Below, piece after piece: positions 33,638 through 42,556 of a DNA stretch of 64,000 nt. Each line of letters starts with the position of its first letter. The stretch's first letter is position 1. The notes beneath the pieces were generated by a model. It was not told the DNA's origin, made no database searches, and saw only the letters and a list, made by a program, of their open reading frames with translations. Source of the DNA: Paenibacillus sedimenti. GTDB lineage: Bacteria; Bacillota; Bacilli; Paenibacillales; NBRC-103111. The stretch is from positions 1 through 64,000 of the forward strand of contig NZ_JACVVD010000011.1 in the NCBI RefSeq assembly GCF_014534655.1, written 5' to 3'. The position numbers and the translations under genes were made by a program.

Positions 33638-34696
33638 TGCATTTGCTGTGGATGGACGAGCCATCATCGTAAGGTCGATGAGCAGCTCGCGATCCTTTTT
33701 TCGCGCCAGGTGCGCATCGAGCAGTTGCTCCGTTTCCTCATCTAATTCCTCGCCGATCTGCTTGATGAGGAAGGCCGCAACAAGGCTCGTTTGCAGCTCC
33801 ACCGGCATATCAAAGCTTGTGATAGCCGGAAAGCTGGCCTTCGAAAACAGCTCATTATCCATGCCAATCAATTTAACATCCTCAGGCACCCGAATACTAC
33901 GAGCATGACATACCGCCAGAATCTCAAAAGCCAGAGCATCATTGAACGTGTAGATGCCAAGCGGCTTCTGCTCGCCACTCAACTTCAGCGCTTCATCCAG
34001 CGTTCCCTCGATACCAAGCTCGTCCACATCCAAAATGGCATGTATACTCTCACGGGCATAGTCCTGAATTCCCGCCGTAAACCCTTGAATTCGCTGTTCA
34101 TTCGCGCCAAGTCCTTTACGCCTGCCTGCGTACACGATGGAACGGCAGCCGTTCTCATGGAAATGGCGTACCGCTTCGGAGGAAGCCTTTGCAAAATCCA
34201 AATTCACCGCAAGCTTCACCATATCGCCCGGCCAACCCCAACCATTGAAAATGACTAGCGGCATGCCTCCTCCGACGATTTGCCGGGTAGAATCCATGCT
34301 CATCGCCAATCCATGGGACACGAGCCCATCCACTCTTCGCTGCAACAATAACTCCAAATGACGCCGCTCAATCTCCGGATTCATACCGGCTGCCGAAAAT
34401 ACAGATAAATGATAGCCGAAACGATGCACCTTCTGCTCCAGCATCTCCGCGAATCGGCCGTAATAGCCTCCGAAGTGCGGGATGATAAGCCCGAGCTCAT
34501 AAGAGCGCCGGCGGCTTAGGTTAGTCGCCATGACATTCCTGCGATAGCCAAGCCGGTTCACTGCATCCTCCACTTTACGTATCGTCTCTTTCGCCATAGG
34601 CACTTTTCTGCGATTGATGACATTCGATACGGTGGCGATTGAAACTCCGGCTTCCTTGGCTACGTCGATGATCGTGGGCTGTTTGCTTTTACTCAT
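33608..34696 (-). CDS. LacI-family transcriptional regulator
   Basis: The protein has 362 residues. The LacI helix-turn-helix is at the N-terminus (TIIDVAKEAGVSIATVSNVINRRKVPMAKET), followed by the hinge and a periplasmic-binding-like sugar domain. The C-terminal tail is slightly extended. The start follows GAGGGAAACAA. No sugar operon is adjacent (CDF on one side, sdh on the other), so the target lies elsewhere or is global. Confidence 0.9.
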   Translation of the reverse strand: MSKSKQPTIIDVAKEAGVSIATVSNVINRRKVPMAKETIRKVEDAVNRLGYRRNVMATNLSRRRSYELGLIIPHFGGYYGRFAEMLEQKVHRFGYHLSVFSAAGMNPEIERRHLELLLQRRVDGLVSHGLAMSMDSTRQIVGGGMPLVIFNGWGWPGDMVKLAVNLDFAKASSEAVRHFHENGCRSIVYAGRRKGLGANEQRIQGFTAGIQDYARESIHAILDVDELGIEGTLDEALKLSGEQKPLGIYTFNDALAFEILAVCHARSIRVPEDVKLIGMDNELFSKASFPAITSFDMPVELQTSLVAAFLIKQIGEELDEETEQLLDAHLARKKDRELLIDLTMMARPSTANAERPLRSAQS

Positions 34697-34794
34697 TTGT
34701 TTCCCTCATTATCTTTCCTAAAAACGCCTTAACTCATTTTATCGGGAAGAAATTCCTTCGTCAAATTATTACTTTTTGATAAATGCCGTGTTGC

Positions 34795-34842
34795 AAAAAA
34801 GCCCGACACCCTGGAGCGTACATAGGGTATCAGGCTTTTTTA
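34795..34842 (-). terminator. terminator of sdhCAB
   Basis: On the minus strand AAAAAGCCTGATACCCT pairs with AGGGTGTCGGGCTTTTTT. Confidence 0.9.
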
Positions 34843-34848
34843 TTTAGC

Positions 34849-35613
34849 TTACACGCCTAGCCATTTTTTGAATAAATGTTTCGTTGTGTCCGCATTTAAT
34901 GCTGCGATCGAAGTCGTGAGCGGAATGCCTTTCGGACAAGAGCGTACACAGTTCTGCGAGTTACCGCAGCCTTCAATACCGCCATCCGTCATCAGCGTAT
35001 CCAGACGCTCTTCTTTGTTCATTTCACCTGTCGGATGAGCATTGAACAGACGAACTTGCGAGAGAGCCGAAGGACCGATAAAGGAGTTCTTATCATTCAC
35101 GTTCGGGCAAGCTTCCAAACAAACGCCGCATGTCATACATTTGGACAGCTCGTAAGCCCATTGACGCTTGGACTCTGCCATACGAGGCCCCGGTCCAAGA
35201 TCATAAGTTCCGTCGATCGGAACCCATGCTTTGACTTTCTTCAAGGCGCTAAACATGCGTCCGCGGTCGATGACCAGGTCACGCATAACCGGGAACGTGC
35301 TCATAGGAGCTACGCGGATCGGTTGTTCCAATTTGTCGACCAATGCGGAACAAGCTTGACGCGGCTTGCCGTTGATAACCATGGAGCAGGCGCCGCATAC
35401 TTCTTCCAGACAGTTGGATTCCCAACATACCGGCGTCGTTTTGTCGCCTCTAGCATTCTTCGGATTCCGTTGAACTTCCATGAGCGCGCTAATCACGTTC
35501 ATATTCGGACGGTACGGAATTTCGAACTCTTCGGTATAGGATTTAGATTCAGGACTCTCTTGACGAGTCACGATAAACTTCACTGTTTTTTGTGCGGTTT
35601 GTGTCTCTGCCAT
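34849..35613 (-). CDS. sdhB: succinate dehydrogenase iron-sulfur subunit
   Basis: The protein has 254 residues from ATG 35613, two bases after the sdhA stop; AAGGAGG lies inside the end of sdhA. Ligands for the [2Fe-2S] centre lie in NCLEEVCGAC plus a later Cys (RQACSALV). The C-terminal ferredoxin part has CMTCGVCLEACP and GNSQNCVRSCPKGIP for the [4Fe-4S] and [3Fe-4S] centres. It passes electrons from FAD in SdhA to haem b and menaquinone in SdhC. Confidence 0.96.
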   Translation of the reverse strand: MAETQTAQKTVKFIVTRQESPESKSYTEEFEIPYRPNMNVISALMEVQRNPKNARGDKTTPVCWESNCLEEVCGACSMVINGKPRQACSALVDKLEQPIRVAPMSTFPVMRDLVIDRGRMFSALKKVKAWVPIDGTYDLGPGPRMAESKRQWAYELSKCMTCGVCLEACPNVNDKNSFIGPSALSQVRLFNAHPTGEMNKEERLDTLMTDGGIEGCGNSQNCVRSCPKGIPLTTSIAALNADTTKHLFKKWLGV

Positions 35614-35615
35614 GA

Positions 35616-37379
35616 TTAGTGTCCTCCTTTTTTCTTTTCCGTGGAGTAGTCGCGTTTCCGCGGCGCGATCAAGGATACATCGATATCTTCGTAGCTGATT
35701 TTCGGGCCATCCGGCGTCCAATCAGCAATTGTCGTTTTCATGAAGTTCTCATCGTCACGTTCAGGGAACTCTGGCTTGTAGTGCGCTCCACGGCTCTCGT
35801 TACGCAGCAAGGCGCCGAGTGTCATCGCTTCCGCAAGCTCAAACATGTTCCACAGCTGACGTGTGAAAGCTACGCCTTGGTTATTCCAACGAGCCGTATC
35901 CGTAATGTTGATGTTTTGGTATCTGTCTTTCAAATCTTTAATTCGGTTGATCGTATCTTGAAGACGATCATTGTGACGTACAACCGTCATGTTCGCATTC
36001 ATCATATCGCCAAGCTCTTTATGCAGAACGTATGCGTTTTCCGTACCGCTGTTCATTTTGAGCAGGGACTCGTAACGATCCGTATGGCGTTTTTTCTCGC
36101 GGTCATAAACCGTAGAAGACGTATCGTCCGCATGCTTTTCCAAGCCGCGGATATACTCAACCGCTTTAGGACCGGATACCATTCCGTCAAAAATCGCAGA
36201 CACGAGCGAGTTCGCGCCAAGACGGTTCGCGCCATGGTGCTGATACTCGCACTCACCGGCTGCAAACAAGCCAGGAATGTTCGTCATCATGTTGTAGTCA
36301 ACCCACATACCGCCCATGGAGTAGTGAACCGCCGGGAAAATCTTCATTGGAATTTTTCTCGGGTCATCGCCCATGAACTTCTCATAAATTTCCATAATAC
36401 CGCCGAGCTTGACATCAAGCTCTTTCGGATCTTTGTGAGAAAGATCCAGATAAACCATGTTCTCGCCGTTAATGCCCATCTTCTGGTCTACGCAGACGGA
36501 GAAGATTTCACGAGTCGCGATATCACGCGGTACCAGGTTCCCGTAAGCCGGATATTTCTCTTCAAGGAAGTACCAAGGCTTACCGTCTTTGTATGTCCAG
36601 ATCCGTCCGCCTTCACCACGAGCAGATTCGGACATCAAGCGGAGCTTGTCATCCCCGGGAATCGCTGTCGGATGAATTTGAATCATTTCGCCGTTCGCAT
36701 ATTTCACGCCTTGCTGGTAAACCGCGCTCGCTGCCGTACCTGTGTTGATCACGGAGTTCGTCGTTTTACCGAAGATGATGCCAGGACCGCCTGTCGCCAA
36801 AATAACCGCGTCGGACGGGAATGTTTGAATTTCCATGCTGCGCAGATCTTGCGCTGCAACACCACGGCATACGCCTTCGTCATCGATGACGGCGCCAAGG
36901 AATTCCCAATGCTCGAACTTCGTTACGAGACCTGCTGTTTCCCAGCGGCGTACTTGCTCATCAAGAGCATACAGCAATTGTTGCCCGGTCGTCGCGCCTG
37001 CGAACGCCGTACGGTGGTGCTTCGTTCCGCCGAAACGACGGAAATCGAGGAGACCTTCTGGCGTACGGTTGAACATTACGCCCATACGGTCCATCAAGTG
37101 AATAATGCCAGGAGCCGCTTCGCAAAGCGCTTTAACTGGCGGTTGGTTAGCCAGGAAGTCACCGCCGTATACTGTATCGTCAAAGTGCTCCCAAGGGGAG
37201 TCGCCTTCACCTTTTGTATTTACCGCACCGTTGATGCCGCCTTGGGCACATACGGAGTGCGATCGTTTAACCGGTACCAAGGAGAACAACTGCACGTGAA
37301 CTCCGGCCTCCGCTGCTTTGATTGTCGCCATGAGTCCCGCAAGGCCTCCGCCGACGACGATAATTTTCGAATTTGCCAC
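35616..37379 (-). CDS. sdhA: succinate dehydrogenase flavoprotein subunit
   Basis: The protein has 587 residues. The FAD motif VVGGGLAGLMATIKAAEAG begins near residue 5. The flavinylation segment reads RSHSVCAQGGINGA. Active-site region residues include HPTAIPG, RDIATREI and HHGANRLGANSLVSAIFDG. The start is GTG behind GGGAGGGTGA. It oxidises succinate to fumarate on the cytosolic face. It is the middle gene of sdhCAB, the B. subtilis order. A long antisense reading frame opposite this gene is a codon-bias artefact. Confidence 0.97.
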   Translation of the reverse strand: MANSKIIVVGGGLAGLMATIKAAEAGVHVQLFSLVPVKRSHSVCAQGGINGAVNTKGEGDSPWEHFDDTVYGGDFLANQPPVKALCEAAPGIIHLMDRMGVMFNRTPEGLLDFRRFGGTKHHRTAFAGATTGQQLLYALDEQVRRWETAGLVTKFEHWEFLGAVIDDEGVCRGVAAQDLRSMEIQTFPSDAVILATGGPGIIFGKTTNSVINTGTAASAVYQQGVKYANGEMIQIHPTAIPGDDKLRLMSESARGEGGRIWTYKDGKPWYFLEEKYPAYGNLVPRDIATREIFSVCVDQKMGINGENMVYLDLSHKDPKELDVKLGGIMEIYEKFMGDDPRKIPMKIFPAVHYSMGGMWVDYNMMTNIPGLFAAGECEYQHHGANRLGANSLVSAIFDGMVSGPKAVEYIRGLEKHADDTSSTVYDREKKRHTDRYESLLKMNSGTENAYVLHKELGDMMNANMTVVRHNDRLQDTINRIKDLKDRYQNINITDTARWNNQGVAFTRQLWNMFELAEAMTLGALLRNESRGAHYKPEFPERDDENFMKTTIADWTPDGPKISYEDIDVSLIAPRKRDYSTEKKKGGH

Positions 37380-37395
37380 TTTCGTTCACCCTCCC

Positions 37396-38052
37396 TTAAT
37401 GCCCGGTCGCTTCTGCAGGAAGCTGCTGAAATTGAGTATCTGTAAACGCAGTCAAAGACATAATAAACATGACTGCCATTACTACGAATAGCCCCATCCA
37501 AATGTATGAGGAAAAGCGTTGTGCACGAGGGCCAACCGTAATTCCCCAACTTACGAGGAACGACCACATACCGTTACAGAAGTGGAATGCCGCACTTACG
37601 GTACCGATCACATAAATCGTGAACATAATTGGATTCGTCACAATTTCATGCATCGTCATTCCCAGCTCATGATGTTCCACGCTGCCTATCGCTACTTGGA
37701 ATCTTGTTTCAAAGAAGTGCCAAGCCACAAAAAGGAACGTGATCACACCCGTTACGCGTTGAAGCAGGAACATTTGATTGCGGAAATAGCTGTAATTGCT
37801 CACATTATTGCGAGCCTGATACGCTACGTACAGTCCGTAAACCGCATGGTAAAGAAGCGGAATCCAGATACCGAAGATTTCAAGGAACAAAACCAGCGGT
37901 AAGTCGTTCAGCCAATTGATCTGATCCACAAAAGCGCCATGCCCTTTTGTAGCTTCATAGTTCGTGAGCAGATGCTCAATCAGAAAGAAGCCCACTGGAA
38001 TTACGCCAAGCAAAGAGTGGATCTTTCGAAAGTAATACGAATTACCCGTCAT
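37396..38052 (-). CDS. sdhC: succinate dehydrogenase cytochrome b558 subunit
   Basis: The protein has 218 residues and five membrane helices, the B. subtilis-type single large anchor carrying two haems. Candidate haem ligands are His27, His69, His112 and His157, one near each helix end. AGGGGGGAATTGG precedes the ATG. It is the first gene of sdhCAB; a promoter and a candidate activator or repressor site lie upstream. Confidence 0.95.
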   Translation of the reverse strand: MTGNSYYFRKIHSLLGVIPVGFFLIEHLLTNYEATKGHGAFVDQINWLNDLPLVLFLEIFGIWIPLLYHAVYGLYVAYQARNNVSNYSYFRNQMFLLQRVTGVITFLFVAWHFFETRFQVAIGSVEHHELGMTMHEIVTNPIMFTIYVIGTVSAAFHFCNGMWSFLVSWGITVGPRAQRFSSYIWMGLFVVMAVMFIMSLTAFTDTQFQQLPAEATGH

Positions 38053-38178
38053 TGAACCAATTCCCCCCTAAAATAATAAGATCCGACATTTTTAGACAAG
38101 CCACATATCATTGTACCCTCGCCGCAAACGAGCGTCAACCCAGAATCATCCACGCCTATTTTTCCAAATCAGTGAGCG

Positions 38179-38207
38179 TTTATACTAGATCGACCAAAAA
38201 ATGTGAA
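38179..38207 (-). promoter_or_regulatory. promoter of sdhCAB
   Basis: On the minus strand TTCACA (38207-38202), a 17-bp spacer and TATAAA (38184-38179). Confidence 0.6.
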
Positions 38208-38214
38208 CAGGTTG

Positions 38215-38246
38215 CAATTGACCTTTTGCGCAGCATAGGTCAATTG
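38215..38246. promoter_or_regulatory. inverted repeat next to the sdh promoter
   Basis: CAATTGACC (38215-38223) and GGTCAATTG (38238-38246) are a perfect 9-bp inverted repeat with a 14-bp centre. It ends 8 bp upstream of the sdh -35 box, a good place for a LysR-type regulator. Confidence 0.55.
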
Positions 38247-38324
38247 TCAACAAAAGTGACATATACATCGTACCTCTTTCCCGCTTATAATGGAAGTGCC
38301 GTTTCTTTATATATACTTATAACT

Positions 38325-38336
38325 TATATGCATATA
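38325..38336. promoter_or_regulatory. palindrome upstream of the LysR gene
   Basis: TATATGCATATA is a perfect 12-bp palindrome 26 bp before the GTG start; a possible autoregulatory site. The remainder of the 38053-38361 gap holds no gene that I can support. Confidence 0.35.
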
Positions 38337-38361
38337 GAGCAAGTGAGGAGTTGATCGGTAC

Positions 38362-39258
38362 GTGGAATTGTTGGATGTTTTCGCTGTTGTTGTCGAACAG
38401 GCGAGCTTGAATAAAGCGTCGCAGCTGTTGAATCTGTCACAACCCGCACTCTCGCGGAAAATCATGAAGCTGGAAGAAGAGCTCGGGGTTGAGCTTTTTA
38501 TCCGTAAAGGTAAACGGCTGGAATTGACCAAGGTCGGCCAAATTTGCTACGACCACGCTTTGGAGCTGCGCCATCTGGAGCGCAAATTCAAGCAAGCCAT
38601 TCAAACGTACAAAGCTGAGGGCCATCATGTTTCCATGACCATCGGCGCCAGTTTGACAACCCTGCAAGCTACGCTCCCCGATCTGATCACGGATTATCTC
38701 AAGGATCATCCGCTCACCGAGATCAAGCTGCTGACAGGTAAAACTCATGAAGTCGTCACGATGGTCAAAGAAAAAAAGGTCGACATCGGCATCGTAGCCT
38801 CGCTGATCAACGCTTCAGGCCTGCACTGCGAGCCTTTATTCGATGATCATTTGTGTCTCGTGCTGCCACTCGGTCACCCTTATATCGACCGTCCACACAT
38901 AGCGATCCGTGATTTGAATGAATTGCCAATGATCCTTTTTTCCAAAGGTACCTGGTATCGCGTTCTTATGGATGAGCTGTTTCACCGGTTTTCCATCTTT
39001 CCTAATGTGCAAATGGAGATTGATTCCTTCGAGGCGATCATTCGTCTGGTTTCTACCTGCAAAACAGCCACACTGCTGCCGCAATCCTATTTGCGCGAAG
39101 ACTTGATACGCAATAACGATTTGATCCTACGCGATTTGGTGGAGCTGGAGCAAACGAAACGGACGACCTCCCTCATCTATTCGGAGGGCACCTCAGAGAA
39201 TCCGGCTGCCATGAAGTTCATCGAACAAGCAACTGATTATTTTACAAAACACAAATAA
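38362..39258 (+). CDS. LysR-family regulator divergent from sdhCAB
   Basis: The protein has 298 residues from a GTG start; GAGGAG lies 11 bases upstream. The helix-turn-helix (SLNKASQLLNLSQPALSRKIMKLEEELG) and the two-lobed effector domain are intact. Divergence from sdhCAB over a 309-bp region with a strong inverted repeat suggests control of succinate dehydrogenase, comparable in idea to CcpC and the citrate-cycle genes in B. subtilis. The effector is unknown. Confidence 0.9.
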   Translation: MELLDVFAVVVEQASLNKASQLLNLSQPALSRKIMKLEEELGVELFIRKGKRLELTKVGQICYDHALELRHLERKFKQAIQTYKAEGHHVSMTIGASLTTLQATLPDLITDYLKDHPLTEIKLLTGKTHEVVTMVKEKKVDIGIVASLINASGLHCEPLFDDHLCLVLPLGHPYIDRPHIAIRDLNELPMILFSKGTWYRVLMDELFHRFSIFPNVQMEIDSFEAIIRLVSTCKTATLLPQSYLREDLIRNNDLILRDLVELEQTKRTTSLIYSEGTSENPAAMKFIEQATDYFTKHK

Positions 39259-39263
39259 GCCCC

Positions 39264-39310
39264 TAATCATCAACGCTCCTATTAAGGAGAGCAATGATTA
39301 GAAGCTACTG
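39264..39310. terminator. hairpin between convergent genes
   Basis: CCCCTAATCAT...GCTCC pairs with GGAG...ATGATTAG...GGGG. No T-run follows, so termination is uncertain. Confidence 0.4.
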
Positions 39311-39318
39311 AGGGGAAA

Positions 39319-40053
39319 TCATAATACAAACTTATACCCTACGCCCCATACAGTGCGAATCCGCTTGGGTTCTTTGGGGTTTTCTTCGATTTTCTTGCGC
39401 AGATTGGCGATATGCACATCAATGGCACGATCCGTTACGAACGAATCAAATCCGCGGACTGTCTGAAGCAAATCTTCCCGACTAAACACCCTTCCGGGGT
39501 TCTTCACAAAACACTTCATAATTTCGAATTCAGAATAAGTCGTATCGATCAACTCTCCGCGCACCCACATTGACCGAGTTTCTTGATCCAGACTGACGAT
39601 ACTTTCATAGGCTTGCTCGGCGAGCAGCACCGCTGTATTGGATACAGCCACGACCGAGGGGCGTTTCACCTGACTGTGGTTAGTTTGATAAAGCTTGGAG
39701 CGACGAATCAGCGCATGTACTCTTGCACTCATTTCGTGCATACTGAACGGCTTGCACATATAATCGTCAGCACCGACCGCTAAAGCGTTTACCCGTTCAA
39801 TTACTTTGTTTTTCATCGAAACAATCATTATCGGCACTTTAGACGTTTCACGTACTTGTTCGCATAGTTCGAGCCCGTCCATATCAGGCAGCATGAGATC
39901 CAGTAAAATGATATCAGGATTAAAATGCCCTGCAGCTTGAAGCCCGTCCCTACCGTTCTCATGACGTATGACCTGAAAGCCTTCTTCCCCCAAATACATC
40001 GATACCATATCACCAATCATCGCGTCATCTTCAATAACTAATACCTTATACAT
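39319..40053 (-). CDS. OmpR/PhoB-type response regulator, orphan
   Basis: The protein has 244 residues. The receiver domain has acidic pocket Asp9/Asp10, phospho-acceptor Asp52 (LLDLMLPD), Ser79 and Lys101 (KPF). The winged-helix effector domain lies at about 140-242 (YSEFEIMKCFVKNPGRVFSREDLL, then VHIANLRKKIEE and VWGVGYKF). A long linker separates them. No histidine kinase gene is adjacent. AGAGGTGG precedes the ATG. Confidence 0.92.
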   Translation of the reverse strand: MYKVLVIEDDAMIGDMVSMYLGEEGFQVIRHENGRDGLQAAGHFNPDIILLDLMLPDMDGLELCEQVRETSKVPIMIVSMKNKVIERVNALAVGADDYMCKPFSMHEMSARVHALIRRSKLYQTNHSQVKRPSVVAVSNTAVLLAEQAYESIVSLDQETRSMWVRGELIDTTYSEFEIMKCFVKNPGRVFSREDLLQTVRGFDSFVTDRAIDVHIANLRKKIEENPKEPKRIRTVWGVGYKFVL

Positions 40054-40149
40054 GCTGAGCCCACCTCTGTGCTTCGAAGACCTTTTATAAAGAAAATGTA
40101 AGGAAATCGTTAGGTCAGCTTTCGCTGAATGTTGAAAAATGAAAGATAA

Positions 40150-40156
40150 TGTCGAA
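40150..40156. promoter_or_regulatory. Spo0A-box-like 7-mer
   Basis: TGTCGAA lies in the gap upstream of the response-regulator gene. Chance occurrence of this 7-mer in 64 kb is high, so this is only noted. Confidence 0.2.
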
Positions 40157-40230
40157 TAATGTAGGACACAGCATTAATATACTATATAAGTTATGCGGGC
40201 AACAAGATGAAATGTTAGTAAATTGTTATG

Positions 40231-40275
40231 AAAAAAACGCCCTGCTCGACCTTTTAAAGCCGAAAAGAACGTTTT
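40231..40275 (-). terminator. possible terminator of ktrA
   Basis: On the minus strand AAACG...CGGC...GGTCG...CGTTTTTTT forms an imperfect stem with a good T-run. Confidence 0.5.
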
Positions 40276-40290
40276 ATGACGAGAATATCA

Positions 40291-40950
40291 CTAGCCGATA
40301 ACTTCATTTTCGAACTCTTCGATTTGATCATTCGTTCCAATAATTACCATAATATCTTTCTCATTGACAACATCTGTAGCTGTTGGAGCGATGATCACGC
40401 CGGTCTTTTTGTTAATGGCTACCACACTGCATCCATACTTGGCTCTAGGGTCCAATTCTCTAATGGATAATCCGCAGATCCGTTTAGGTACAGAAAGTTC
40501 AGCAATCGTGTAATCCTTGGAAATTTCGATATAGTCAAGTAAATTAGGGGATACAAGCTGATGCGCCACGCGAATGCCCATGTCCCGCTCGGGGTAAATG
40601 ACCCGATCTACGCCGATTTTATCAAGCACTTTGCCATGGAGCTCAGAGAGTGCTTTGGCAACCACTTTTTTCACGCCTAAATCCTTCAACACGATCGCCG
40701 CTAAAATACTGGATTGAATATCATCGCCTATGGCGACAACGGCACAATCAAAATTGCGAATGCCTAACGACTTTAAGACATCTTCATCCGTCGCATCGGC
40801 AACGACCGTATGCGTTAACTCAGAGCTCATTTCATCAACTGCTTCTTCATCCTTGTCGATGCCCAGCACTTCATTACCGAGCTGTACAAGCTCCTTCGAA
40901 ATACTTGCTCCAAAACGTCCCAGACCTATTACCGCATACTGACTTTTCAT
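40291..40950 (-). CDS. ktrA: potassium uptake regulatory subunit (RCK domain)
   Basis: The protein has 219 residues. The Rossmann nucleotide motif VIGLGRFGASISKEL starts at residue 7, followed by GIDKDEEAVDE and the RCK_C domain (about 135-219). KtrA forms an octameric ring on the KtrB dimer and gates it with ATP/ADP; RCK_C domains of this family also bind c-di-AMP. It follows ktrB closely on the same strand. KtrA and KtrC cannot be told apart from sequence alone, but the riboswitch-linked arrangement matches ktrAB. Confidence 0.92.
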   Translation of the reverse strand: MKSQYAVIGLGRFGASISKELVQLGNEVLGIDKDEEAVDEMSSELTHTVVADATDEDVLKSLGIRNFDCAVVAIGDDIQSSILAAIVLKDLGVKKVVAKALSELHGKVLDKIGVDRVIYPERDMGIRVAHQLVSPNLLDYIEISKDYTIAELSVPKRICGLSIRELDPRAKYGCSVVAINKKTGVIIAPTATDVVNEKDIMVIIGTNDQIEEFENEVIG

Positions 40951-40962
40951 CTGATTTGTCCC

Positions 40963-42315
40963 CTATCCAATGGTGATTTTACCCTCTGGGTATCTATATA
41001 ATTCTTTCTCTTGCTTCGGTTGTAAAGCGTAGGCGAGTGTAATCGGACCTAAACGTCCGGCAAACATCGTTAAGCTGATCATGATTTTACCGAAAGCGGT
41101 CAATTCCGGCGTAAGCCCCATGCTCAACCCCACGGTGCCGAAGGCGGATGTAACCTCAAATAAAATTTTGAGAAAATGTGCATCCTCGGTGGTTGATAAC
41201 AGCATGGATACGAATATGACAAGGAACAAGGCGATCATCGTTAACGTAATCGCTTTAAGGATACGATCCTTCGCCAAGCGAAAACGGAAAATAACGATAT
41301 CCTCTTTGCCGCGTATCATCGTCGCAATCGCACTGATTAGAATCGCAAAGGTCGTTGTTTTGATCCCGCCCCCTGTCGATCCCGGAGAAGCTCCGATAAA
41401 CATGAGTATAACGATGAAAAATTGGGATGCTTGTCGCATCGCAGCGATATCGATCGTATTCGGACCGGCAGTTCGCGGCGCAATTGACTGGAAAAAGGAA
41501 GCGAGCACCTTGCCGCCCATATTGAGAGAGCTTAACGTCTTCGTATTTGTAAATTCGAATATGAAAATGACGATCGCGCCGAGCACGATGAGAATTCCAG
41601 TCATGCTGAGCACAACCTTTGAATGTAGAGACAGCTTTTTCGTCTTTTTATAGTCCATCAAATCGGACAATACGATAAAACCGATACCGCCTAGAACAAT
41701 AAGTAACATAACGACAACGTTAACAACGAAATCGTCAGCATAACCGGTAAACGAGACATAAGGAGCGTCGACAGTGCCGAACAAGTCAAAGCCCGCGTTA
41801 TTAAACATCGAGATGGAATGCCATATTCCAAAATACAGTGCCTTGCCAAAGCCTAAATCAAATGTCCAGCGAATCGTTAAAATAATAGCTGCGATGGCCT
41901 CTATACTGAGCGAATAAATGATGACTTTGCGAATGAGCCGCACGATGCCTTCCATGCTGCCTTGATTAAAAGCCTCTTGAAGTACAAGCCGCTCTTTAAG
42001 CGTGATCTTCTTCCTGAATGCGAATGCAATCAGCGTCGACATCGTCATGAAGCCCAGACCGCCAATCTGAATCAAGGTCACGATGACGATCTGGCCAAAC
42101 ATCGTATATGTACTGCCAGTATCGACAACTACCAGACCGGTCACACAAGTTGCAGAAGTCGCTGTAAACAGCGCGTCAATGAATCGAATAGAATGACCGG
42201 TGGCTGATGCAAACGGGAGCGTTAACAGACCTGCTCCAATAAAGATGATCGCAGCGAAGCCGAGTACAAGAATTTGCGGCGGCGTAAGCTGCCAAATGTT
42301 CACTTTTTTCTTCAT
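40963..42315 (-). CDS. ktrB: potassium transporter membrane subunit
   Basis: The protein has 450 residues from ATG 42315, placed by CAGGGGGCAAT; a GTG at 42345 is in frame but lies in the terminator of the leader. The four pore-loop signatures are visible: TSATCVTGL, NNAGFDLF, APRTAGPN and FGTVGLSMG, with the gating loop GASPGSTGGGIKTTT. It carries K+ (with Na+ dependence in relatives). Expression is expected to fall when c-di-AMP binds the riboswitch upstream. Confidence 0.94.
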   Translation of the reverse strand: MKKKVNIWQLTPPQILVLGFAAIIFIGAGLLTLPFASATGHSIRFIDALFTATSATCVTGLVVVDTGSTYTMFGQIVIVTLIQIGGLGFMTMSTLIAFAFRKKITLKERLVLQEAFNQGSMEGIVRLIRKVIIYSLSIEAIAAIILTIRWTFDLGFGKALYFGIWHSISMFNNAGFDLFGTVDAPYVSFTGYADDFVVNVVVMLLIVLGGIGFIVLSDLMDYKKTKKLSLHSKVVLSMTGILIVLGAIVIFIFEFTNTKTLSSLNMGGKVLASFFQSIAPRTAGPNTIDIAAMRQASQFFIVILMFIGASPGSTGGGIKTTTFAILISAIATMIRGKEDIVIFRFRLAKDRILKAITLTMIALFLVIFVSMLLSTTEDAHFLKILFEVTSAFGTVGLSMGLTPELTAFGKIMISLTMFAGRLGPITLAYALQPKQEKELYRYPEGKITIG

Positions 42316-42333
42316 ATTGCCCCCTGTAACATG

Positions 42334-42360
42334 CAAAAAAGACACTGGAAATCCAATGCC
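42334..42360 (-). terminator. intrinsic terminator of the c-di-AMP riboswitch
   Basis: On the minus strand GGCATTGG-ATTT-CCAGTGTC (two G-U pairs) is followed by TTTTTTG, immediately before the ktrB ribosome site. Confidence 0.75.
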
Positions 42361-42383
42361 TTGTTCGGTATGGTTCCTGACGT

Positions 42384-42510
42384 AAAGCCTACGAAGTTAG
42401 CTGACGGATTCGGATGCGTGGATCACCCTATTTGCCTGACACGGAATGCCTAAGCAAAATTCACCCCATAAATAAATGGTTCCCCCGTTTTCAATAAGAA
42501 ATTCGGCTTT
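42384..42510 (-). ncRNA. c-di-AMP riboswitch (ydaO-yuaA type)
   Basis: The minus-strand leader has the family hallmarks: AACGGGGGAACCA, GGGGTGAAT, and CCGAATCCGTCAGCTAACTTCGTAGGC. The closing stem pairs AAAGCC (42510-42505) with GGCTTT (42389-42384). In B. subtilis this class controls ktrAB (yuaA-yubG) by transcription termination; a terminator lies downstream here too. The promoter TTGTAT-17-TATAAT (42556-42528) precedes it. Confidence 0.92.
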
Positions 42511-42527
42511 TTATTCAATTGATATGA

Positions 42528-42556
42528 ATTATATTACTGTTTACGTCCACATACAA
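42528..42556 (-). promoter_or_regulatory. promoter of the ktrBA leader
   Basis: On the minus strand TTGTAT (42556-42551), a 17-bp spacer and TATAAT (42533-42528). The stretch 42557-42767 up to the divergent protease gene holds nothing else I can name. Confidence 0.6.

Noticed and set aside
35619-37445. 608-codon open frame on the plus strand opposite sdhA and sdhC
   Set aside because: It lies fully antisense to clearly functional sdhA, has a low-complexity basic translation and no ribosome site; it is a by-product of sdhA codon use.
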